IMG/VR virus record: IMGVR_UViG_3300041411_000163
Coordinates: 1-30,891 of that record
DNA length: 30,891 nucleotides
Direction: 5' to 3' (one strand)
Source of the DNA: a virus
In this document: positions 1-7,187 of the stretch, in pieces
Position numbering within the stretch: the first letter of the stretch is position 1
How the letters are laid out: the number at the start of each line of letters is the position of its first letter
Made by a program: the position numbers and the translations under genes
Notes under the pieces: generated by a model
The model's database searches: none
The model's input: the letters and a program-made list of their open reading frames with translations, nothing else
Told to the model about the DNA's origin: nothing

Positions 1-126
1 CAGGCGTGGGTCGTCATCTTTCACGTTATGCAGCGTCACTAACTCTTCGCCAATAAAATCGCGAATTTTCTCCGCTACGATTTCGGTGTAACAGGTACTG
101 GAACCGTAAAAAAGACCGATTTTCAT
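1..126 (-). CDS. fldB: Flavodoxin 2, N-terminal part (cut by window edge)
   Basis: Host gene reading leftward out of the window; 42 codons are visible. The start, [15 protein letters not shown], is the flavodoxin FMN-phosphate-binding loop, and the following residues ([10 protein letters not shown], then [11 protein letters not shown]) match enterobacterial FldB rather than FldA. Flavodoxin 2 is a small cytoplasmic FMN electron carrier; in E. coli its gene belongs to the SoxRS regulon. Its first codons form one copy of the att core, so the reading frame is restored after phage insertion, but everything upstream of the ATG is now phage DNA. A TAGGT just upstream of the ATG (complement of about 132-137) could serve as a substitute ribosome site. 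Identification is confident although partial. Confidence 0.9.
   Translation of the reverse strand, partial: MKIGLFYGSSTCYTEIVAEKIRDFIGEELVTLHNVKDDDPRL
113..126. repeat. attL core (14-bp repeat with attR)
   Basis: AGACCGATTTTCAT here is identical to 30765-30778. Extended leftward over the A-run, the match is 19 bp with one mismatch. It lies between host fldB codons and the integrase gene, so it is the left junction. The core contains the fldB start codon and codons 2-5. Confidence 0.88.
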
Positions 127-181
127 ATTTACCTAGCAAAAACAGTTATCTATATGTTTAACAGTAACTTACAACCACGTT

Positions 182-210
182 TAAGGTTAGTAAGGGTTAA
201 TGAGGACTAA
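182..210. repeat. Three short direct repeats beside attL (candidate excisionase sites)
   Basis: TAAGGTTAG, TAAGGGTTAA and TGAGGACTAA follow head to tail with a 9-10 bp period, overlapping the int stop codon. 186 Apl and P2 Cox bind helically phased direct repeats next to their att sites, so these are candidate sites for the Cox/Apl-like product of 1947-2231. This is inferred from position and period only. Confidence 0.4.
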
Positions 211-1243
211 CCTCTGCCGCCAATCTGCCGCCACTTTTTGCCATTGCTATTGGATTGAGTTTTATAGCTGTTTCTAAATGCTCAGGGGCAAAGTGGGCGT
301 ATCTCATCGTCATACTGATGTCATGATGCCCCAAGATTTTTTGAAGCACTAAAATGTTGCCGCCGTTCATCATAAAGTGTGCAGAAAAAGTGTGCCTCAG
401 TACATGTGTCATCTGGCCTTTGGGCAGGTGAATAGATGAATTCTTGATTGCCCTTAAAAAATTGTAATGGCAGTCATCGAACATGATTTCTTTCTTGATG
501 CCGTTAAGTTCTTTGTAAAACTCTTTCGAGATCGGCACCGTACGATTTTTCTTGCTTTTAGTATTGGTGAACGTGATTTTGCTGGGGCTTAGTTGTGACC
601 TGCGAAGATTTTGTGCCTCACTCCATCGTGCGCCGGTAGACAGGCATATTCTTATTACGCGATTCAAATCGACGTCTGCGCTACTGATTTCTAATAAACG
701 CTCTATCTGCTCCTGATCAAGCCAGGCCATTTCACGCTCAGTAGTGCTTAACTTTCTTAGCTTCTCAAGTGGATTGGGTAGGGACCATTCACCAAGCCTG
801 CTAAGTTCACTAAACATGCTGTTCAAATGAGAGTGGTCCATATTTAAAGTGGTGTTTGATGCACCATAGGGAAAGCGCTTATCTAAATAAATTTCTCCAC
901 TCAATCGCATCTTGCGATAATGGGCAAAATCATTTGCAGTGAAGTCGGTGGCGCGAGGATTTCCCAAAGCGTTAGCAATAAGTTTCAGTTTTCGGAAAAC
1001 CATTAAACCCGACGATAAAGTCTGCCCGTGCAGGTCATACCAAAGCTGAGCTAATTCTAAAAGAGATCGCTTGTCGGTTTTTTCAATGATCCACGGCCTG
1101 CTTGCTGATTCATTCATTACATATTGTTCGTAAGCAACGGCCTCCCCTTTTGTCGGGAACGACTTCCTGATTCGCTTCTTATCGCGTCCTTGTGGGTAGC
1201 ACTCACAAAGCCATTTCCCTGTCGAAAGTTTCCGCACGCTCAT
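197..1243 (-). CDS. int: Tyrosine-recombinase phage integrase
   Basis: This 348-aa protein catalyses integration and, with an excisionase, excision at the fldB att site. The N-terminal part (about 1-60) resembles the arm-binding domain of P2-type integrases, a SAM-like core-binding domain follows (about 60-165), and the catalytic domain holds R206, H280, R283 (HVLR), H306 (ILGHH) and the nucleophile Y315 (MRYAH). All five expected residues are present, so it should be active. The ATG is 2 nt after the CI stop codon and has AAGG upstream, so int is translated from the CI transcript. The gene points at attL, 70 bp from fldB. The 3' end carries the left arm repeats within its codons. Confidence 0.95.
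   Translation of the reverse strand: MSVRKLSTGKWLCECYPQGRDKKRIRKSFPTKGEAVAYEQYVMNESASRPWIIEKTDKRSLLELAQLWYDLHGQTLSSGLMVFRKLKLIANALGNPRATDFTANDFAHYRKMRLSGEIYLDKRFPYGASNTTLNMDHSHLNSMFSELSRLGEWSLPNPLEKLRKLSTTEREMAWLDQEQIERLLEISSADVDLNRVIRICLSTGARWSEAQNLRRSQLSPSKITFTNTKSKKNRTVPISKEFYKELNGIKKEIMFDDCHYNFLRAIKNSSIHLPKGQMTHVLRHTFSAHFMMNGGNILVLQKILGHHDISMTMRYAHFAPEHLETAIKLNPIAMAKSGGRLAAEVSPH
215..233. repeat. Paired TGCCGCCA repeats, left arm (candidate integrase arm sites)
   Basis: TGCCGCCA occurs at 215-222 and again at 226-233, an 11-bp period. The same pair with the same spacing and orientation lies at 30683-30701 by the other att end. Symmetric pairs flanking the att core are what tyrosine integrases use as arm-type sites. 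This pair also encodes the last residues of the integrase. Confidence 0.6.
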
Positions 1244-1245
1244 AG

Positions 1246-1809
1246 TTAGCCTTTGCGCATAACCAAAGAGACAAATCCCACAAACTTCACATCAGACATA
1301 GGGCAGTCAAAACTACCTGACTCATTGGAAATTCTTACTTTCTGCTGAGGTAGGCGCATCACTTCTCTAATAGACTTTTTGCCGTCTATATCCATCAGCC
1401 ACAATCCATCACACACGTCTTTAGCACCCTGGTCCATAAGGTATCTGCCCTTGCCAACGAAGAGTACGCAAGGTGAACTCAGATCCTCTGGATAAAGCTG
1501 CTTATCATAAAAAAGTGACTCACCTGAGGTGAGTTCACCATTCTCAAGCACAGCACTGGGAACTTTTAACGTAAGGTGGTTCTCATTTGCGTACTTTTCC
1601 CCCGTCCCAAAAGCCAGCCACTCAACATTAATTCCTGTTTCAATGGATGCTTGAATCACCCAATCGGCAGGAAAAATGTCCCTCATGTATCTGGAGGCCA
1701 TTGTGCTTTTTGCTACTCCGAGCTTGTCACACAAGGCCTGACGAGTCTTGAAGCCGTAAGCCTCAAGAAGCCGTTGTACTACTTTCTGACCACCTGTATT
1801 AAAGTCCAT
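1246..1809 (-). CDS. cI: 186-CI-like lysogeny repressor
   Basis: This protein (187 aa from the ATG at 1809; an in-frame ATG at 1818 adds three residues) is built like phage 186 CI rather than the 99-aa P2 C. It has an N-terminal helix-turn-helix domain (about 8-65, with KTRQALCDKLGVAKSTMASR as the HTH) and a C-terminal oligomerisation domain (about 95-187, including DGLWLMDIDG and SIREV). I see no Ala-Gly self-cleavage site like that of lambda CI, which fits induction through an antirepressor. It should bind operators in 1810-1946, repress the rightward early promoter and maintain its own operon with int. I favour 1809 because related repressors begin MDFxTGG; the SD is weak for either start. 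Confidence 0.9.
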   Translation of the reverse strand: MDFNTGGQKVVQRLLEAYGFKTRQALCDKLGVAKSTMASRYMRDIFPADWVIQASIETGINVEWLAFGTGEKYANENHLTLKVPSAVLENGELTSGESLFYDKQLYPEDLSSPCVLFVGKGRYLMDQGAKDVCDGLWLMDIDGKKSIREVMRLPQQKVRISNESGSFDCPMSDVKFVGFVSLVMRKG

Positions 1810-1946
1810 AGTTCTCATTGGGGTTCAATTTAGTTTGACAGGTACCCCATATCGGATCTAAATTGTCCTCGAAGTACGAATTCGGGTTCTTCTTAGGTCT
1901 GATTGGGCTTAATTAGATATCAATAAGCAAACATTGAGAGTATTGC
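1810..1946. promoter_or_regulatory. Divergent immunity/early control region with three operator-like repeats
   Basis: This 137-bp gap separates leftward cI-int from the rightward early operon, so it must hold both promoters and the repressor sites. Three imperfect direct repeats stand out: ATTGGGGTTCAATTTAG (1817-1833), ATTCGGGTTCTTCTTAG (1880-1896) and ATTGGGCTTAATTAG (1902-1916). The outer two lie close to the two start codons. Either CI or the Cox/Apl-like protein could bind them; direct-repeat geometry favours the latter. I could not pick convincing -35/-10 pairs. Confidence 0.6.
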
Positions 1947-2231
1947 ATGATGCAAAACAACATTTCAATCACGCTTCTGGTTCCTCACATGACTAAGGAG
2001 CGCTACAGCGAAGCTACTGGTCTTGATATGAGCACCATCGATCTGATGCTGGGCGATGGCCGTTTGTCTCCTTTTCGTCATCGTCTTGGTAAAGAGGGCA
2101 AGCGCGAAAAGGTTCTAATTAATCTTGTGGCGCTAAGCGCTGATGCAATTCGTTCTTATCAGGAGGCTGAGCAGCAAGCAGTAAAAGTATCCAAGTCATT
2201 GAGCCGCAATTCCTTAAAAAGTACTCAATAG
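1947..2231 (+). CDS. Cox/Apl-like excisionase and transcriptional switch protein
   Basis: This 94-aa protein is the first gene of the rightward early operon, the position of cox in P2 and apl in 186. The middle part (about 10-60), with MTKERYSEATGLDMSTIDLMLGDGRL-like spacing, looks like the small winged-helix DNA-binding fold of P2-type Cox proteins, and a charged C-terminal tail (KVSKSLSRNS) follows. Family members repress the lysogenic promoter and direct the integrase to excise. Candidate sites are the repeats at 1817-1916 and 182-210. Assignment rests on position plus weak sequence resemblance. The ATG at 1947 is followed by a second at 1950; the SD (GAGAG) is modest. Confidence 0.75.
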   Translation: MMQNNISITLLVPHMTKERYSEATGLDMSTIDLMLGDGRLSPFRHRLGKEGKREKVLINLVALSADAIRSYQEAEQQAVKVSKSLSRNSLKSTQ

Positions 2232-2259
2232 CATTATCGGAACAGGGAAGGGTGATTGC

Positions 2260-2769
2260 ATGTTTGATTTTCGAGTTTCTACACATAGCCATTTTGATGA
2301 TGCTTGCCGGGCGTTTGCACTGAAGCACAACATTATCCAGCTGGCTAATAAAGCTGGGCTGAACCCACAAACCATACGTAACAAACTCAACCCGGAGCAG
2401 GTTCACCAGTTAACCGTTCGTGAAATGCTGCTGCTGACCGATCTCACTGAAGACGCAACGCTGATCGACGGCGCACTGGCTCAACTGCAGTGCTTGCCAT
2501 GTGTGCCAGTTAACGAAATGGCGCATGAGAATTTGCCTGCTTATGTCCTGAAGGCTACTGCCGAAGTGGGGCAGCTGGCCGCCGGTGTGGTCTGCCAGGA
2601 GCAATTAACAACTGCCTGCCGCCGTAGTCTGGTCCAGAACGTACACGCAGGGATCCGCTGTCTGACTCTGGCAGCACTGGCGGTTCAGGCACGAGTGCAT
2701 TCTAACCCTGCACTTTCAGGTACTGCTGATGTGTTAAGCGGTATCGGTGCATCAATCGGGATGGTCTGA
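2260..2769 (+). CDS. cII: CII-like establishment regulator (Phage_CP76 family)
   Basis: This 169-aa protein has the same length as phage 186 CII and strong resemblance throughout: MFDF start, DEACRAFA-like helix, then NPQTIRNKLNPEQVHQLT as the DNA-binding helix-turn-helix (about 35-50), LLTDLTEDATLIDG (60-73) and the conserved LPCVPVNE (88-95). In 186 CII activates the promoter that starts CI synthesis early in infection, committing the phage to lysogeny. It lies 28 nt after the Cox/Apl-like gene with GGAAGGG upstream of the ATG. Its presence with a 186-type CI shows that the whole control module is 186-like rather than P2-like. Confidence 0.92.
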   Translation: MFDFRVSTHSHFDDACRAFALKHNIIQLANKAGLNPQTIRNKLNPEQVHQLTVREMLLLTDLTEDATLIDGALAQLQCLPCVPVNEMAHENLPAYVLKATAEVGQLAAGVVCQEQLTTACRRSLVQNVHAGIRCLTLAALAVQARVHSNPALSGTADVLSGIGASIGMV

Positions 2770-2772
2770 TAT

Positions 2773-2961
2773 ATGGCGTTTTCAGTGGCTCCGCTTCTGA
2801 AGCGGCAAAGTCCGTCACACGCATACGGCCACGGCTGGATTGCAGCAGATAAGGGCAGGCGATGGCACCCGGCAATTTCACAGGCCGAACTGCTGGCAGG
2901 ATTAACGGGTAAGAGGAAAGAATCATGGGTTACAAAGCTGAAAGTATTACTGTTCAGATGA
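2773..2961 (+). CDS. fil: Fil-like small protein (DUF2724)
   Basis: This 62-aa basic protein starts 3 nt after the cII stop codon. The GHGWI...GRRWHPAISQAELLAGL pattern (about 19-45) is typical of the DUF2724 / phage filamentation protein Fil family, which follows cII in 186 and relatives. In 186 Fil expression causes host filamentation after induction, though its target is not settled. The 3' end overlaps the next gene by 37 nt, indicating tight operon packing. The name is given by synteny and motif and is not proof of the filamentation activity here. Confidence 0.75.
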   Translation: MAFSVAPLLKRQSPSHAYGHGWIAADKGRRWHPAISQAELLAGLTGKRKESWVTKLKVLLFR

Positions 2962-3263
2962 ACGTGGGGCAGCGCGCAAGTGCGCTTAATCACATAGCTG
3001 TGCTTCGTACCATGATGTACGGCGATTGCAGTAATGAACTCAAACGCTTTATCGCAGAAATGCGTTGCAAGCGCGATGAACAGGCTGAACAGAATAGCCG
3101 CGCACTGAGCGCAATTTTCTTCCTGGCTAATATCAGCAAAGAACGTCATAGCGTTGATTTCAGTGAACTGACGAGTGACGAAGTTAAGGCGCTGATTAGT
3201 GCAATGAATCACTTAAAAGCAGTCGTGAGTTTATTTCCAAAGAATCTGACGTTACCTAATTAA
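2925..3263 (+). CDS. Early-operon protein of DUF5347 type
   Basis: This 112-aa, helix-rich, soluble protein has no obvious catalytic motif. The pattern SITVQMNVGQRASALNHIA near the start and the helix DFSELTSDEVKALISAMNHLK near the end fit DUF5347, a small family found between fil and the replication genes of P2/186 phages. The start at 2925 has GAGGAAAG just upstream. Function is unknown. A gap of about 70 nt follows, holding a small hairpin (3297-3314: CGGGCA, 6-nt loop, TGCCCG) just before the next ribosome site, which may modulate translation downstream. Confidence 0.7.
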   Translation: MGYKAESITVQMNVGQRASALNHIAVLRTMMYGDCSNELKRFIAEMRCKRDEQAEQNSRALSAIFFLANISKERHSVDFSELTSDEVKALISAMNHLKAVVSLFPKNLTLPN

Positions 3264-3332
3264 TTAACACACCGAAATTAAATGGCGTAAACCCGCCGGG
3301 CATTCTTTTGCCCGAATTCAGGAGAAAGAGAA

Positions 3333-3560
3333 ATGCGAAATATCCAGCCCCGTAATTTTAAAGCTGACGACGACGCGCTAAGCGCTCTGCTGAGCAAGGC
3401 AAAAACTGAGCAGCGTTCTGATGATGCGCTGTCCGTTTCTATCCGCCTGGCCGCACTGGCAATTCATGCCCGTCAGCAGGAAATGTCAGCGGCGGAAATC
3501 ATCGAGCTGCTGGACAAAGAAGCAGAACGCTTTGAGAACCAGGCGCAGGAGCTGCACTGA
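3333..3560 (+). CDS. DUF2732 early protein
   Basis: This 75-aa, acidic, helical protein has conserved features of DUF2732: DALSALLSKAKTEQR near residues 14-28, IRLAALAIHARQQEMSAAEI in the middle and a glutamate-rich end. It is regularly found just before the TraR-like zinc finger gene in P2-type phages; its role is unknown. AGGAGAAAGAG precedes the ATG, a strong ribosome site, and its stop codon overlaps the next start (TGATG), so the two are translationally coupled. Confidence 0.8.
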   Translation: MRNIQPRNFKADDDALSALLSKAKTEQRSDDALSVSIRLAALAIHARQQEMSAAEIIELLDKEAERFENQAQELH

Positions 3561-3787
3561 TGGCTGATTCAATGGACATGGTACAGCAGCGCGTGCAGGA
3601 AGAACTGGCGCGCAATCTGGCTAACGCTACTCACCGCCCTGCAGGGGCGAGTGAGTTTTTCTGTCTTTCGTGCGGCGAAGAAATCCCGGAGAAGCGCCGC
3701 CGCGCACTGCCGGGCGTTTCACTCTGCGTGACCTGCAAAGAAATCAGTGAGCTGAAAAGCGTGCATTACAAAGGGGCGGCATTATGA
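3560..3787 (+). CDS. TraR/DksA-family C4 zinc finger protein
   Basis: This 75-aa protein has one C4 zinc finger, C35-x2-C38 (CLSCG) and C56-x2-C59 (CVTC), in the DksA/TraR arrangement, with an N-terminal helix carrying acidic residues (MDMVQQRVQEEL). TraR-type proteins insert into the RNA polymerase secondary channel and shift promoter choice as DksA with ppGpp does. A phage copy could turn host transcription toward phage promoters during early growth, though that is inferred. It overlaps the DUF2732 stop by 1 nt and the methylase start by 4 nt. Confidence 0.88.
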   Translation: MADSMDMVQQRVQEELARNLANATHRPAGASEFFCLSCGEEIPEKRRRALPGVSLCVTCKEISELKSVHYKGAAL

Positions 3788-4590
3788 AGACCATCCTGAA
3801 ATGGGTCGGCAGCAAGTCCGGCCTGATGCCTGAGCTGATTAAGCACCTGCCCGCCGGTAATCGTCTGGTTGAGCCGTTTGCCGGTTCCTGTGCTGTCATG
3901 ATGAATACGGATTACCCGGCTTATCTGGTGGCGGATGTTAATCCCGATCTGATTAACCTTTATCGCCAGGTTAAAGAGCATACGCGCCCGTTTATTGTTG
4001 TGGCGGCCTCGCTCTTCAATCAGAACAAAACTGAAGAGAGTTATTATAAGGTTCGCAATGACTTCAATTTCACCGCGTCGCTGCCACTGCTGGAACGTGC
4101 TGCACAATTCCTCTACCTGAACCGCCATGGCTATCGTGGCCTTTGCCGATATAACAAGCGCGGTGAATTCAATAACCCTTACGGCAATTATAAAGAGCCA
4201 TATTTCCCGCTGGCCGAAATCGAAGCGTTTGCCGTAAAGGCTCAGCGCGCGACATTTGAATGTCTGGGGTACAGCGAAACCCTGAACATGGTCCGTGCCG
4301 GGGATGTCGTTTACTGCGATCCGCCGTATCACGGCACATTCACCGCTTATCACACCGATGGGTTCAGCGACGATGATCAGCACTCGCTGGCCTGCATCCT
4401 GCTGGGTATCTCTGATCGTAACCCGGTCATCGTTTCAAACAGCGATAACCTGTTTACCCGCAGTATATTCCGCGAATTTGTACTGACAAAAATCAGCGCT
4501 TCCCGCTCTGTTGGCGTGGCTGCCGGACAGGGTAAGCGCGCAGCGGAAATTATTGCTGTCCGCCATCTTCAACATATGGCTTCAATGTGA
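3784..4590 (+). CDS. dam: DNA adenine N6-methyltransferase (Dam-like)
   Basis: This 268-aa protein has the D12 class alpha methylase layout: KWVGSK (6-11), SAM-binding motif PFAGS (31-35), YLNRHGYRGLCRYN (111-124), and catalytic DPPY at 179-182. These are the features of GATC-type Dam enzymes such as those of E. coli and P1/T4, so the likely product is N6-methyladenine, probably in GATC, but target specificity cannot be read from sequence. No cognate restriction enzyme is nearby, so this is a solitary methylase, useful for protecting phage DNA or mimicking host methylation. It overlaps the preceding and following genes by a few bases. Confidence 0.93.
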   Translation: MKTILKWVGSKSGLMPELIKHLPAGNRLVEPFAGSCAVMMNTDYPAYLVADVNPDLINLYRQVKEHTRPFIVVAASLFNQNKTEESYYKVRNDFNFTASLPLLERAAQFLYLNRHGYRGLCRYNKRGEFNNPYGNYKEPYFPLAEIEAFAVKAQRATFECLGYSETLNMVRAGDVVYCDPPYHGTFTAYHTDGFSDDDQHSLACILLGISDRNPVIVSNSDNLFTRSIFREFVLTKISASRSVGVAAGQGKRAAEIIAVRHLQHMASM

Positions 4591-6593
4591 CCGATATTGC
4601 CGTAAACGCTGCTGAGTCAAATAGTGACTATCACGCTGCCCTGAAAATGCAGCGTGAGAATTATGGCGTCAGAACGCCGCGTGACATGACCCTGGCTGAG
4701 TTGAAGCTGTGGAACGCTAACCCCGATGACCACGGGTGGCGGAGCCAGTACCTGCATGACATGCCTGACTATCTAGCCGGTTATTTCGCTGACCGCTATC
4801 AAAAAATCCTTTCAGGAAAACATGGCCGTCGACGAGCCAATGCGTTTCTGCGCCAGACCATCGGCCAAAGCGTATTGCCGCGTCTGCAGCTTGTACGCAG
4901 TCGCTACCGGTTAAACGATGCGGCGCAGTTTGAGCTGCCCTTTATCAGACAGCTTGATCGCCTTCCGACGCTGGACCGCCAGGATATTCGCGATCTGGCT
5001 TATAAGGTGGCCTCCTTCCTGTCACAAAGTCTGGCTGAGTTCGTTGATAAGGTCTCCATGCCACATGAGGCGGACGAACTGGCTGTGACGCTCACCGGAT
5101 ACCGTTACATCGCTGAACTGGCTGCGCTGACAGGAACGCAGCCACCTTACTGGGCAGAGTTCTGTTCAGCTAAAGGTGAATTGCCTCTGCGCAAAGCCCA
5201 GTCTGGTCTGCTTCGCATGATGGCTCCTGAATGGTGGCGTGGCCGCCTGAAGCAGATGCGAGATTTCCAGCGTGAACACATGGCTATCGCGGTTGGGCAG
5301 GTACAGAAAGCCGCATCACCTTACGTTTCCCGCAGTACGCTGGCCGAATGGATTGAGCAGAAAAAACGTAACCGCGAATTCTTCAAACGCTTTGATCTCA
5401 TCAATCAGGAGGGGGACCGTATTGCGCTGGATGAAATGGTCAACCGCAGCGTGTCCAATCCTGCAATACGCCGCCGCGAACTGATGACACGAATGCGCGG
5501 GTTTGAAGATGTCGCCAATGAAACAGGGTGCGTAGGTGAATTTTATACAATTACAGCGCCATCACGTTATCACGCAGTTTACAGCCAGGGCGGCTTTGTT
5601 TCTCAGTGGAACGGTTCAAGCCCACGCGACACCCAGCGTTATCTCTGCCGCGTATGGGCGCGGATCCGCGCGGCTCTTGCCCGCGAAGATATTCATGTCT
5701 TCGGCTTTCGAGTTGTTGAACCTCACCACGACGGGACGCCGCACTGGCACATGCTGTTGTTTATGCTTCCTGAAAACGTCCAACGGGTTCAGCACATCAT
5801 GCGTGAGCAGGCTTATAAAGAGGATTCCGGTGAGCTGAACACGCCGCAGGCAATGAAAGCACGATTTCATGCTGAGCCGATCGACCCAGAGAAGGGTAGT
5901 GCTACAGGCTATATCGCCAAATATATTTCAAAAAACATCGACGGTTACGCGATGGAAGGCGAGAAAGATGATGAAACCGGCGCAAATATGCGCGACATGG
6001 CTAAGGCTGTTTCGGCATGGGCTTCACGCTGGCGTATTCGTCAATTTCAGCAGATCGCCGGTGCGCCTGTGACTGTCTGGCGTGAGCTGCGCCGTATGGG
6101 TGATGCACGTCTGCCAGATAAGCAGATGGATGCGGTGCTGGCGTCAGCTTCCGTTGCCAGCTGTTGGGCGTCCTATACGATGGCGCAGGGCGGGCCGTTA
6201 GTTGCGCGTGAGGATTTAGTTATCCGCCTTTGCTATGAACTTACCGAAATGGGTAATGAGTACGGCGAAGATGTTCAGCGGGTGCAGGGTATCTATTCGC
6301 CGATGGTACCGGATTCAGAAGTTATGACGCGCCTAGTCAAGTGGGAAAAGGTTGCTAAATTGGCCGAAGTGTCAGCGGAGGCTGGTTTTTCTGGCGGCAT
6401 TGCCGCCCCTTGGAGTTCTGTCAATAACTGTACGGGGCCACAGATCAGGCGGTTAGAGCTGGAACTAAAAGCCAGAGGTTTTAATGGCAGCGATGAGGAA
6501 ATTAAGCTGCTTTTACAGGGATGTAATCTCAATGCGGGAGCAAATATGCGATTGTTTTTTGATAAGGGCAGACTGCAAGAGGCAAGGCTGTAG
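4587..6593 (+). CDS. A: Rolling-circle replication initiator A (HUH endonuclease)
   Basis: This 668-aa protein starts with GTG overlapping the dam stop (ATGTGA). It carries the HUH metal-binding motif HWH at 386-388 (in EPHHDGTPHWHMLLF) and two catalytic tyrosines, Y442 and Y446, in GYIAKYISKN, the YxxxY arrangement of P2 gpA. One tyrosine nicks the origin and stays covalently bound to the 5' end; the other closes the circle after one round. In P2 the nick site lies within gene A itself; I did not find a recognisable copy here. The N-terminal ~300 residues are the conserved P2-A region. Full length, no frameshift. Confidence 0.95.
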   Translation: MTDIAVNAAESNSDYHAALKMQRENYGVRTPRDMTLAELKLWNANPDDHGWRSQYLHDMPDYLAGYFADRYQKILSGKHGRRRANAFLRQTIGQSVLPRLQLVRSRYRLNDAAQFELPFIRQLDRLPTLDRQDIRDLAYKVASFLSQSLAEFVDKVSMPHEADELAVTLTGYRYIAELAALTGTQPPYWAEFCSAKGELPLRKAQSGLLRMMAPEWWRGRLKQMRDFQREHMAIAVGQVQKAASPYVSRSTLAEWIEQKKRNREFFKRFDLINQEGDRIALDEMVNRSVSNPAIRRRELMTRMRGFEDVANETGCVGEFYTITAPSRYHAVYSQGGFVSQWNGSSPRDTQRYLCRVWARIRAALAREDIHVFGFRVVEPHHDGTPHWHMLLFMLPENVQRVQHIMREQAYKEDSGELNTPQAMKARFHAEPIDPEKGSATGYIAKYISKNIDGYAMEGEKDDETGANMRDMAKAVSAWASRWRIRQFQQIAGAPVTVWRELRRMGDARLPDKQMDAVLASASVASCWASYTMAQGGPLVAREDLVIRLCYELTEMGNEYGEDVQRVQGIYSPMVPDSEVMTRLVKWEKVAKLAEVSAEAGFSGGIAAPWSSVNNCTGPQIRRLELELKARGFNGSDEEIKLLLQGCNLNAGANMRLFFDKGRLQEARL

Positions 6594-6623
6594 CAATCAG
6601 CCTGTCTACCCTTTTGGTGGCCT

Positions 6624-6854
6624 CTAAATATCGCCAGCTAATCGCTGTCCGAGAATAACTGTCACTTCATATTTAAGCAGGGCTGCTTTCTGCTGGCATA
6701 AAGCAATCGCTTTTTGCCATTTGATCGTATCGGGTGTCAATGGGTCATGGGCTGAAAGCCGCACTTCAAGCAGTGTTCTGCCGGTTCCACGTTCACCCGC
6801 AATGAGGTATGCAGTACGCAACGGAGAGTGAAGTTCGATGCATGCTTTTCTCAT
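6624..6854 (-). CDS. Small protein of unknown function, opposite strand
   Basis: This would encode 76 aa starting MRKACIELHSPLRTAYLI. I do not recognise a family. It has a mixed alpha/beta look (ELHSPLRTAYLIAGERG, then TLLEVRLSAHDP, then a helix with KWQKAIALCQQKAALLKYEV), which reads like real protein rather than a shadow because no other gene occupies this stretch. AGGA lies about 10 nt before the ATG. It faces gene A (30-nt gap) and is divergent from the LexA-controlled pair, so its promoter must lie close to that LexA box. Confidence 0.55.
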   Translation of the reverse strand: MRKACIELHSPLRTAYLIAGERGTGRTLLEVRLSAHDPLTPDTIKWQKAIALCQQKAALLKYEVTVILGQRLAGDI

Positions 6855-6950
6855 AAGTTGTTGGTCCTCATAGCTATTAAATTTTCAAATTTACGCGAGT
6901 AGGGCCATTTTAACTTAAAAAACAGTTCACATTTGATAACTCATACTATA

Positions 6951-6966
6951 CTGTATGCATATACAG
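6951..6966 (+). promoter_or_regulatory. LexA (SOS) box
   Basis: CTGTATGCATATACAG fits the CTGT-N8-ACAG LexA consensus, and the flanking TA before and TT after extend the match. It overlaps a -10-like TATACT (6947-6952) whose best -35 partner is TTCACA (6926-6931, spacing a short 15 bp). It sits 24 nt before the 62-aa gene, so LexA should repress the pair 6990-7427 until DNA damage. Confidence 0.88.
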
Positions 6967-6989
6967 TTTTTTGTGTCGAGGGAGGACAA

Positions 6990-7178
6990 ATGAGCGATTA
7001 TCTTCTGGAGGAGATTAAAATCCAGCGCATTGATTTTATTCTAAAAAAGGTTGCTTTTGATACGTGCGATTTTGAAGAAAAAGAGATGGCTATTCACTGG
7101 TTAGTAGAATTGTCCGGTGAGTTAATGGCTGAAGTTAGAAAAGCTAAGTCATCCATAACTGAAATTGAGCGGCATTGA
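6990..7178 (+). CDS. Small SOS-controlled protein upstream of the DinI-like gene
   Basis: This 62-aa protein starts at the ATG preceded by GGGAGGACAA, a near-ideal ribosome site; a longer in-frame start (6933) would lie before the LexA box and is rejected. It is acidic and helical (LLEEIKIQRIDFIL, then DTCDFEEKEMAIHWLVELSGEL). Similar short ORFs precede DinI-like genes in other P2/186 prophages as far as I recall, without assigned function. It is in the same reading frame as the next gene, 9 nt away, separated by a single TGA (7176-7178). It may correspond to the N-terminal half of a longer Tum-like protein. Confidence 0.78.
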   Translation: MSDYLLEEIKIQRIDFILKKVAFDTCDFEEKEMAIHWLVELSGELMAEVRKAKSSITEIERH

Positions 7179-7187
7179 GAGGGACTT

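Noticed and set aside
1246-1809. P2-type C repressor or LexA-like self-cleaving repressor
   Set aside because: Length and C-terminal domain match 186 CI, and no Ala-Gly cleavage site is visible.
6933-6989. Upstream start for the SOS-controlled 62-aa protein
   Set aside because: It would begin before the LexA box, and the GGGAGG site at 6990 is far better.
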